From: Victivallales bacterium | Lineage (GTDB): Bacteria; Verrucomicrobiota; Lentisphaeria; Oligosphaerales; Oligosphaeraceae | Direction: 5' to 3' | Length of the DNA stretch: 14,527 nucleotides | Assembly: GCA_017458805.1 (NCBI GenBank) | Contig: JAFTAC010000582.1 | Span: 1 to 14,527, forward strand | Shown here: in pieces, positions 7,201-12,859 of the stretch | Layout of the letters: each line of letters starts with the position of its first letter | Position numbering within the stretch: the first letter of the stretch is position 1 | The notes under the pieces: model-generated | The model's input: only the letters and a program-made list of their open reading frames with translations | The model's database searches: none | Told to the model about the DNA's origin: nothing | Made by a program: the position numbers and the translations under genes

Positions 7201-7835
7201 ACAAGAAAGCCGTTCGTTGGATGCTTCCTATCGTGCTTGCCGAGGAAAAGAAACGCACGGCAACTGTCGAACTACTTCGGAAATACGGGGCCACCCACGA
7301 TGAAAACAAGGAGGCAGAGGGTGCCGCAAGGCAGAAGAGCGACAGCGAAAACCGTCTTCGCCTCCTGCGCAGCCTGACTCTTGTCTCTGCCGATGACAAG
7401 GAGGTCCAAGCCGAGAACATCCTGAAAGGCAAGAAACGCATCGGGCTCTTTTTTTCCATTGTCAATGTCAATGATTGGGTTGAAGTAGAGGCTTTGAATC
7501 GGTTCTACGCCTCCTGCCAGGAGAAAGGACGCTCCATGGAGCTTATCCTCTTGCGATATGACATGTCCTTTATCAAGGTGCTTGAGTATATGCGTAGTAA
7601 TAAAATTACATGGCATTCTGTACCTGATGACAGGTATGAAAGCTATCGCCAGTTATTTAAAAGCTGCAAAGTCCGCGAACAACCTTCCTTGGTCATTTTG
7701 GACGAAGAGGGCAATATCCTGTCGTCGAACGGAATCTGGGATATTAGAATATACGGCGACAAGGCATACGAATTATGGGGTGCCCCAGGCTACAAGCCTG
7801 CAACAAAAAAAGATAGCCTCAATATGAATAAATAG
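4221..7835 (+). CDS. Membrane Ser/Thr kinase with ankyrin repeats and a degenerate nucleoredoxin-like domain
   Basis: This 1204-aa protein begins with a Hanks-type kinase domain (about 12-272): glycine loop GEGAFGKV (23-30), K44 in LVLK, HRDVKPAN (149-156), DMG in place of DFG (168-170), and GTPGFLPPE (183-191). All catalytic residues are present. One TM helix (about 285-306) is followed by an Ala/Glu/Pro/Gly-rich linker (310-462). Ankyrin-like repeats follow, clearest at 704-770 (LGNTALHYAVRRG, GETPLFEAVRYG) and 813-865 (GQSPLYFACEHG), with weaker units around 583-640 and 950-1025. Residues about 1050-1190 resemble nucleoredoxin-type thioredoxin folds (LKGKKRIGLFFS, then a likely cis-Pro segment REQPSLVILDEEG), but the CxxC is absent. 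With one TM helix, the C-terminal two thirds may be periplasmic, though flanking charges do not settle topology. It probably signals to the sigma/ZAS pair upstream. GAAGGA (4207-4212) precedes the ATG. Confidence 0.88.
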   Translation: MTEQEVIDFFAGKLALTPIGFCGEGAFGKVLLANDQLGRLLVLKIIDKAKLGSGWIREFNGLRFYCQNIHDHSHLIAIHHVEDYGDYFCYTMEAADNIYKGEKGQEFYKPDTLENRIVKKQSFTPEEILEIAEDLLSGLKVMHEAGLIHRDVKPANVIFVDGKAKLGDMGLVTNATETHSFAGTPGFLPPELIAELDNKTTNDAAGDLYALGKVIYCMLTGLSAKSFPEIPYSLVKSPFTRRLNQFLLVACGENRMKRYRTVESFQKALQKVKVSLRPRSADGHLGWMLCGAVALLVLLLAVPWVFRGCNDDSSSKRKETTVAPLDERPSEGDAQNVDASRMKGGGAAVEQAGPGTAQEDASPPEETKGDDAAEQTGGVPEKGTALPRAGENDKGATEQAVGVPKNKAASDSAGTAGANADGGVAEKAEAPLPEKPAEPDEQQVAAQRKVVPAARASTPAGVKRPGFRLADPRRIPLAIGLRYTNARIRLEELGYGPGKFRPTKSVDDIGRDLEDFKANFEEYRGALRWRQANALQEQSAVKHRAAELDLTQFDAQRSEALQRQLSDYVSTKLFRRSSYPSDEGMSKRILEELRSGKIDPNLMVETRFSIDGSVLACTCRELFPNSKEIARTLIGLGADTTHLNNERQLLMQTETGMTVVCEGGFDNMKGFLVGLLGKAGGNSFPVDDIAEKLVFLNHNLVDQDELGNTALHYAVRRGSMRLVALMACADANPNVQNAKGETPLFEAVRYGYREIEELLLFTGAKPAIANTEGKKAEDYRREGLFLQAVQKQDMKSVHELLQAGISVETCFADGQSPLYFACEHGDLPMVKLLLEYHATLKGYWELCSILMYTRKDYEMLKYLLEKEVIQPDNLLEQLSENHFYKEINSRSSNRPVLAMKRANLPEEERMRFLELFLPFVKSDELLMKKHPPKGILLERAMAARQSPPFIERLLRAYKSLPDDSPVVAIAIDYDYGDEIVRQLLEKKANPNAWYKKAVRWMLPIVLAEEKKRTATVELLRKYGATHDENKEAEGAARQKSDSENRLRLLRSLTLVSADDKEVQAENILKGKKRIGLFFSIVNVNDWVEVEALNRFYASCQEKGRSMELILLRYDMSFIKVLEYMRSNKITWHSVPDDRYESYRQLFKSCKVREQPSLVILDEEGNILSSNGIWDIRIYGDKAYELWGAPGYKPATKKDSLNMNK

Positions 7836-8066
7836 GTTCTTGAAGCTATTCCTTGGAACTACGACCCCTGAAAACTACGATTTTCCTCAGAATTGGCGTG
7901 TCGCTGTTTTTTGTTTTATCATTTGGAAAAAACTGTTTTTATTCCGTATTGTTCTATATAGCGAGAAATACTCCCCTTGTTTCCTGGAAACTCGGTTTTC
8001 CACGAGGCTTAGGTTAGGGGAGTTTCTCTCATGGTGGAATAGAACGTATCAAATAAAGGAACAATC
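7836..8066 (+). promoter_or_regulatory. Intergenic leader with foldable RNA ahead of the GrpE-like gene
   Basis: This 231-bp gap is AT-rich and holds no convincing gene. An outer stem CTCCCCT (7971-7977) with AGGGGAG (8016-8022), extendable by an A-T pair, encloses two small hairpins: GTTTC/GAAAC (7979-7983 and 7987-7991) and CTCG/CGAG (7991-7994 and 8003-8006; they share base 7991). This would make a three-way-junction-like leader ending about 44 bases before the start codon. TATATAG (7955-7961) could be a -10 box placing the transcript start just before the stem, but no good -35 is seen at normal spacing. No T-run follows, so it is not a typical terminator. T-rich DNA at 7913-7940 lacks a strong stem. 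No known riboswitch is recognised. Confidence 0.35.
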
Positions 8067-9023
8067 ATGGTGTTGCAATACTTCAAGAATCTGAAGATAT
8101 TCAAGAAGCGTTTTGGTGACAATACAGCACTGACACCATCCCGTGACAATGAAAATCACCAAGTGCCGAGTGAACAACCATCGGGGGAAATGCCCGTGCA
8201 GGAATCCATGGTTGCCTCCGTGCCATCCATGGTTGGACCGATGGATGTATCTGCATCATCGGCCTCCGTACCTCCCCAGATGCCCGCGTCAACATCGGCT
8301 CCAGTAGCTGCCCAACCACCTGTTGTGGCTACACCCGCAGCCACTCCCACGTCTGGTGCTGCAGAACAGGCACCCGCTGTGAGTGAGCAGACACCCGCTG
8401 TGCCAGCAGCAGATGAGTTGAGGGAGTTGTGGAAGGGACAGGAGGAGTTGCGGAAGGGACAGGAGGAATTGCTGAAGGGACAGGAGGATATCACGGAGGC
8501 ACTTTGTGCGATATGCGAGTCGGGGTTGGTTGAGCTGGAAAAGGATATTGCCAAGTTGCGGGAAGAGACGGCAAAGGTATCGGAGAAGGAGGAGATCATA
8601 GACAAGTTGCATACGGAACTGCTGGCGACCCGCAAGCAGGTTTCGGGCGAGTTGGTGAAGCCTTATCTTCGTGTCATGATGGAGTTTTCAGGAAAACTGG
8701 AGGGGATTACAGCGCATTATGCTGAGAAGCTTGATGCTCTGGAGGAGCTGCCGCCTGCCGTTCTTGATTTCAAGAAGGAGATGATGAGCATCTCGGAGAC
8801 GCTGGTGGATACGCTGGATGACACCTTTGGCTATGTGGTCTTTGCGCCTGAAATAGGCGAAAAGTTCAATCCACGCGAGGCCAACTGTGTAGGACGGGTC
8901 GCTGCTGAGCAGAATGGGCAGGAGGGACAGGCGGGGACAATCGCCCGTGTCAGCCGCCGTGGATTCCGCGATGCGGAGTCTGGGCAGATCATAATGTTCC
9001 CTGATGTGGTTGTGTTCAAATAA
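8067..9023 (+). CDS. GrpE-like nucleotide exchange factor with a Pro/Ala-rich N-terminal extension
   Basis: GrpE proteins dimerise through a long helix and release ADP from Hsp70. In this 318-aa protein the GrpE part is C-terminal: a coiled-coil-prone helical region (about 117-250) and a beta-domain (about 255-318) with FGYVVFAPEIGEKFNPRE, GTIARVSRRGF and PDVVVF, matching the family's G-x-x-F-x-P and final hydrophobic strand. It sits 35 bases before an Hsp70 gene, which strongly supports the call. Residues 1-116 are unusual: a basic start (LKIFKKRFG), then a low-complexity Pro/Ala/Ser/Val tract. Three in-frame heptads (ELWKGQE, ELRKGQE, ELLKGQE) begin the helix. Canonical GrpE is about 200 aa, so this is an accessory paralogue rather than the housekeeping copy. 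AAGGA (8056-8060) lies 6 bases before the ATG. Confidence 0.75.
   Translation: MVLQYFKNLKIFKKRFGDNTALTPSRDNENHQVPSEQPSGEMPVQESMVASVPSMVGPMDVSASSASVPPQMPASTSAPVAAQPPVVATPAATPTSGAAEQAPAVSEQTPAVPAADELRELWKGQEELRKGQEELLKGQEDITEALCAICESGLVELEKDIAKLREETAKVSEKEEIIDKLHTELLATRKQVSGELVKPYLRVMMEFSGKLEGITAHYAEKLDALEELPPAVLDFKKEMMSISETLVDTLDDTFGYVVFAPEIGEKFNPREANCVGRVAAEQNGQEGQAGTIARVSRRGFRDAESGQIIMFPDVVVFK
8424..8486 (+). repeat. Three 21-bp direct repeats coding a heptad (EL-x-KGQE)
   Basis: Three consecutive near-identical 21-bp units (8424-8444, 8445-8465, 8466-8486) encode ELWKGQE, ELRKGQE and ELLKGQE. The differences fall mainly on the third codon of each unit. Seven residues match the coiled-coil heptad, so each unit adds about two helical turns to the GrpE-like stalk. 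The similarity at DNA level points to recent tandem duplication. Confidence 0.9.
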
Positions 9024-9058
9024 TAAGCAAGATTAATGCATTGCAGGAGAAAGAAAAC

Positions 9059-10651
9059 ATGGCAAATGACGAAAAAAGACGTGTGCTAGGCATTGACTTG
9101 GGGACCACGAACAGTTGTGTCGCGATGGTGGATGAGTATGGCAAAGCCCAGGTTATCAAGAATTTCGATGGGTTAAACACAACCCCTTCGCTGGTTTCCT
9201 TTGAGGATGGCGCCCATGAGCCGATTGTGGGACTTGCTGCAAAAAACAACTGGTCCAGTGTGCCTTGGGACACGGTGGCCTTCATCAAGCGCTACATGAA
9301 GAGCGACGAGGCGTTTAAAAAGCCCACCAAGTTCCCCCTTGGATTGGACCCCGTGGAGTACTCTGCCATCATTCTAAAAAAGCTGGTGCAAGATGCCAAC
9401 TCAAGCGATGAACTGAGGGACGATCCGACGATGGATGTCGTCATCACTGTCCCCGCCAATTATGGCGGGACAGAACGTGGACGCGTGGAGCAGGCTGCCA
9501 AGGCGATTGGCTTAAATGTTCTTCAGCTGCTCAACGAGCCAACGGCTGCATCTCTTGCATACGGTGTCGGACTAGACTCAGAGAAGACCATCCTGGTCTA
9601 TGACCTGGGCGGCGGAACCTTTGACGCCACCATCCTGAAAGTCAACGGCCCAGCGAACATCTATGATGTTGTGGCCAGCAAGGGACTGGACAAATGTGGC
9701 GGGCGCGACTGGGACTACCAGATTGCCAATATGATCCTGACCGCATATAACGCAGAGTACAACACCACTTTTGCCCTGCCGCTTGACGACGAGGAGATGC
9801 ATGGTTCAGATGAAAAGACACAGAGGATGTATGCAAGCATCATGCTCACGGCAGAACAAGCGAAGAAGGATTTGACCTCCTCACGCAAGGGAGTTGTCAA
9901 ACCTACCTGGCTTTTCGAGGACGACGGTCATTCCGTGAGGGTTGAAATATCCAATGAGGAGTTCGAAGAAAGGACGGCTACGCTTCTAAAAAGGACTTTG
10001 GATGTGGTGAGAAACCTTGTAGATGCGAATGGTGGCGTTTCGACCATCGACGAATGGATTCTAGTGGGGGGCTCTTCCAGAATGCCTCAGGTGAAGAAGG
10101 CCATTGATGGTATGTTCGGATGCGATGCCAGGCTGACCGATCCAGACGAATGCGTGGCCAAGGGAGCCGCCATCTATGGCACATCCCTTGCCAATAGAGG
10201 CATTGACAATGCTCCTGCTATTACCGTATTCGATATCCTCGGCAAGACATACGGTTCGCAATATACTGAAAAGTCTACAGGTAGGGAGATGGTTCACAAT
10301 ATCGTCTTTGCAGGTGACAAGCTGCCTTGCGAAGGGACGGCATCTTTTACAACCTTCTCTGTCGATCAGACGAGTGTCAAGGATCAGATTTTCGAATCCA
10401 ATTCCCATGAGCCTACCATTGAACAGCAGGATGCGAAGCTAGTCAGCGACAATCTGCTGCGCTTCACAAAGCCTCTGCCTGAGGGATCGAAAATCACCGT
10501 GCATTTCCACGTCAATGAATCGGGGCTGCTGCATGTGACGGCTACAGCTGCGGACGGTTCAAGGCTGGAGTATGACTACAAGGCCGCTGGGTTGCGCGAT
10601 GAACGTGGACTGCGAGGGTTGGCGAATGAGATGTCGAGGACAAGAGTCTAG
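9059..10651 (+). CDS. Hsp70/DnaK-like chaperone lacking the C-terminal lid
   Basis: This 530-aa ATP-dependent chaperone has a complete Hsp70 nucleotide-binding domain (about 8-385): GIDLGTTNSCVAMVD (11-25), NEPTAASLAYG (159-169), DLGGGTFDATIL (182-193), and GGSSRMPQVKKAI (337-349). A beta-type substrate-binding domain follows (about 387-505: ITVFDILGKTYG to VNESGLLHVTATAADG). The protein then ends within about 30 residues, so the roughly 120-residue helical lid of DnaK (about 640 aa) is missing, and there is no EEVD-like tail. The segment CGGRDWD replaces the usual LGGEDFD. I chose ATG 9059 because AGGAGA (9045-9050) lies 8 bases upstream; the TTG at 9041 would put that site inside the gene. 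The GrpE-like gene precedes it and a TM protein follows after 23 bases, suggesting a dedicated rather than general chaperone. No J-domain protein is seen in the window. Confidence 0.9.
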   Translation: MANDEKRRVLGIDLGTTNSCVAMVDEYGKAQVIKNFDGLNTTPSLVSFEDGAHEPIVGLAAKNNWSSVPWDTVAFIKRYMKSDEAFKKPTKFPLGLDPVEYSAIILKKLVQDANSSDELRDDPTMDVVITVPANYGGTERGRVEQAAKAIGLNVLQLLNEPTAASLAYGVGLDSEKTILVYDLGGGTFDATILKVNGPANIYDVVASKGLDKCGGRDWDYQIANMILTAYNAEYNTTFALPLDDEEMHGSDEKTQRMYASIMLTAEQAKKDLTSSRKGVVKPTWLFEDDGHSVRVEISNEEFEERTATLLKRTLDVVRNLVDANGGVSTIDEWILVGGSSRMPQVKKAIDGMFGCDARLTDPDECVAKGAAIYGTSLANRGIDNAPAITVFDILGKTYGSQYTEKSTGREMVHNIVFAGDKLPCEGTASFTTFSVDQTSVKDQIFESNSHEPTIEQQDAKLVSDNLLRFTKPLPEGSKITVHFHVNESGLLHVTATAADGSRLEYDYKAAGLRDERGLRGLANEMSRTRV

Positions 10652-10674
10652 CTTCTTACCCACTTGGAAAAACG

Positions 10675-12279
10675 ATGGATGACTACCAAGACATCGCCCA
10701 AAAATGGGGAGAATGCAAGGAGACGCTTCTCTCCTATCGGCGGTTTTCTGAAAAGGAGTCCATCCGTCGTGCACTGGTGGAGCTATTCGGGTATTGGGAA
10801 AACCATACACGGAGAATGGACTTGGATAGCTACAACAGGCTTCGAAACGCCATCCCCGGCGATCCTGACTATCCTGAGCGAATCGAGAGGGCTATCGAGG
10901 TGGCTCTCGATGGCATCTTCCTGCGCTTTTTTGTGATTGGAGGCGGAGCCTCCACCGACCCGAACATCGACACGAGGTTGCTGAATGCCTTCAAGAAGGC
11001 GTTTGGGAGGCCAGCACCCCAAAACAAACCTGAAACAACCATCACAGTCACTGCGTCTGCATACACAAGCCCGCCGCAGCGGCCCGTAACGCAGCGGCCC
11101 GTAACGCAGCGGCCCGTAACGCAGCGGCCCGTAACGCATCCCCTGCCAAAGCCGACAGAGGGGTCTGAGTCATCTCCATACAGGCATCCAAAGGTATTTG
11201 GGGTGCCGTTTGGGGTGTTGGTGTTTATTATCGTCATGCTATTGTGGGGTGCGGTGAGTCTATACTCTCGCATTCGAAGGAATGACATCAAGCAGTCGTC
11301 TTTGGGGGAGAAGCCAGAATCTGTCAGCCAGGTGGAGTCCCCCTCATCTCCTGTTGACGAGGAAAGTGAAACGGATGAGGATGAGTCAGAGTCAGAGGAT
11401 GGGGATCATCCAGCCCCCGTCAGAAGGCCTTCTGATGACGTGGACCGTGCTAAAAACAGTACGGAACCCAAGCAGATTCATCGGGAACCAGCGGAAACGG
11501 AAATAGAAATAAGTCCTGAGGTCAGCCTGGTTTTGCATAAGCGTTTCAAGTGGCTGCTTCTCAGGGCACCGTTGCGCATAGAGACTGGAGCTTTCATCGC
11601 CTCTGCAAATGCGGCGAAGGCGATGAAGGAGAAGGCACTGGAGGTTACGGTGAGTCGTCAGAAGTCAAGATATGGCAAAATGGAGACCACCTTCAACAGT
11701 TGGAAGCTCCCCCCTTATGGCATAACGCTTCCCAATGGGTTCTTTGTGCCCGTCACAACATCCTCTGGCGAAAACGCCATTACCTGCCCCTGGCTGACAG
11801 TGGGTGTGGAAAGGCATCTTGGGAAGTTTGCCATCAAGGCGGAGAACGACCAGCGGGCGCTGATTGAACGGCAAGTTTTCGGCGATGGAGCATCCGAGCG
11901 TGAAATCCGTGAGCGTTTGGCTGATCTTGAATACGGTAGCCAAGTGCTGGAAATCAGTCGTTTCAAGGTCAGCGGAAGATTTTTGGAATATACGGAAATG
12001 CACCAGATTGTCGATAAGTCGCCCTTGCAGATCAAGTTCAATGTCATCGGCACTTTGAGCGTGGAGGTGCTTTTGGAGGATACGGTTTTGAATACCAAAA
12101 ACACGTTTCATCTGGACTTGGACGCCTACGTCCAGGGGACGCTTCCATTCAAGAACAACAAGTTATCGACACGTGATGCACGTGTAAACAGGCAGGCGAT
12201 ATTCAACGCTATCTCACGGCAACTTGCAGAACGCATTGCACGGCAATGCCAGAAACAGATGAGGTTGACAAGACAATGA
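10675..12279 (+). CDS. Single-pass membrane protein of unknown function in the Hsp70 operon
   Basis: I do not recognise a family for this 534-aa protein. An N-terminal helical region (about 1-115, rich in charged and aromatic residues) is followed by a Pro/Thr linker with four QRPVT repeats (135-154). One TM helix (about 176-198) is flanked by RIRR on its C-terminal side. Then comes a very acidic Ser/Asp/Glu/Pro linker (about 210-275) and a C-terminal domain of about 250 residues (281-534) with alternating hydrophobic strands and a helical end (ARVNRQAIFNAISRQLAERI). No HPD motif exists, so it is not a DnaJ. The gene starts 23 bases after the Hsp70 stop, with only a weak GGA as ribosome site, and overlaps the next gene by ATGA. 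Co-expression suggests a membrane anchor or client-recruiting partner for the chaperone, but this is inference. Confidence 0.75.
   Translation: MDDYQDIAQKWGECKETLLSYRRFSEKESIRRALVELFGYWENHTRRMDLDSYNRLRNAIPGDPDYPERIERAIEVALDGIFLRFFVIGGGASTDPNIDTRLLNAFKKAFGRPAPQNKPETTITVTASAYTSPPQRPVTQRPVTQRPVTQRPVTHPLPKPTEGSESSPYRHPKVFGVPFGVLVFIIVMLLWGAVSLYSRIRRNDIKQSSLGEKPESVSQVESPSSPVDEESETDEDESESEDGDHPAPVRRPSDDVDRAKNSTEPKQIHREPAETEIEISPEVSLVLHKRFKWLLLRAPLRIETGAFIASANAAKAMKEKALEVTVSRQKSRYGKMETTFNSWKLPPYGITLPNGFFVPVTTSSGENAITCPWLTVGVERHLGKFAIKAENDQRALIERQVFGDGASEREIRERLADLEYGSQVLEISRFKVSGRFLEYTEMHQIVDKSPLQIKFNVIGTLSVEVLLEDTVLNTKNTFHLDLDAYVQGTLPFKNNKLSTRDARVNRQAIFNAISRQLAERIARQCQKQMRLTRQ
11077..11136 (+). repeat. 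Four perfect 15-bp direct repeats coding QRPVT
   Basis: The unit cagcggcccgtaacg occurs four times without a single difference (11077-11091, 11092-11106, 11107-11121, 11122-11136). Each copy encodes Gln-Arg-Pro-Val-Thr in the linker just before the TM helix of the membrane protein. Perfect identity, including third codon positions, implies recent expansion. Copy-number change would keep the frame and alter linker length only. Confidence 0.97.
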
Positions 12280-12848
12280 GTTACGAAAAGAAAGAATCGG
12301 ATGGCAGTTTTAGTGATTTTGGGCATATAGTTCTATTGATATTTTTTATCATTACCCTAGTCATCACATACGTCTTTGCGCCGGCTGCGGAGTTTGCCAT
12401 GTCGCTAGTCCACTGGATGCTTGCCTTCCATTTCGATTCCCCCACGGGGGCCGCACTCCATCTCTATCTGTGGATTGTCTGCATTCCGCCAGCAGCCATC
12501 CTGGTTCTTGTCGCAGGCGGAGTGGTCGGTGGTGGACTTGGCGGACTGGCTGGCGGTATCTGGGTATGTCGGCAGATTTCGCTTGAGGGGACAGCGACAA
12601 AAATATTCGGATACCTGATATTGGGTCTGCTGCTGGGCGGGGGAGGACTGTTCCTTGGCGGCGCAGGTGGTTTTTTTCTTATCACCTATCCAGCTGCCAT
12701 GTTTATCCTCTTGCCGTTTTGGGAAGGTGTTTGCTGGATAAAGGACAAGCTCCTGCACATGGAATGGATGCCCGAGCAGCTTTTCGGTGGCATTGTTTAC
12801 GGTGTCATCCCTGTTGCGCTTCTCGTGCTTCATCTTTTGATGAAGTAG
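12276..12848 (+). CDS. Glycine-rich multi-pass membrane protein, function unknown
   Basis: This 190-aa protein has about four hydrophobic stretches: residues 17-36, 63-95, 109-148 and 168-188. Two of them carry glycine-dense tracts, GGVVGGGLGGLAGG (81-94) and GLLLGGGGLFLGGAGGFF (117-134), which resemble glycine-zipper helix-packing motifs. No family is recognised. The chosen start ATG 12276 overlaps the stop of the preceding gene by ATGA, with GAGG at 12261-12264 upstream; an in-frame ATG at 12246 would add ten polar residues and a 34-base overlap and is less likely. As the last gene of the chaperone operon it may form a membrane complex with the preceding TM protein. It ends 11 bases from the stop codon of the convergent gene, with no terminator hairpin visible between them. 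Confidence 0.78.
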   Translation: MSYEKKESDGSFSDFGHIVLLIFFIITLVITYVFAPAAEFAMSLVHWMLAFHFDSPTGAALHLYLWIVCIPPAAILVLVAGGVVGGGLGGLAGGIWVCRQISLEGTATKIFGYLILGLLLGGGGLFLGGAGGFFLITYPAAMFILLPFWEGVCWIKDKLLHMEWMPEQLFGGIVYGVIPVALLVLHLLMK

Positions 12849-12859
12849 AGGATTTGCAA

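Noticed and set aside
7840..8094. 84-codon TTG-started frame in the gap before the GrpE-like gene
   Set aside because: No ribosome site, AT-driven composition (Phe/Ile/Trp-rich), and it overlaps the GrpE-like start in another frame. The stretch is better read as a leader.
10675..12279. Identification of the TM protein as a J-domain co-chaperone
   Set aside because: No HPD motif is present anywhere in the protein, so DnaJ function is not supported despite its place in the Hsp70 operon.
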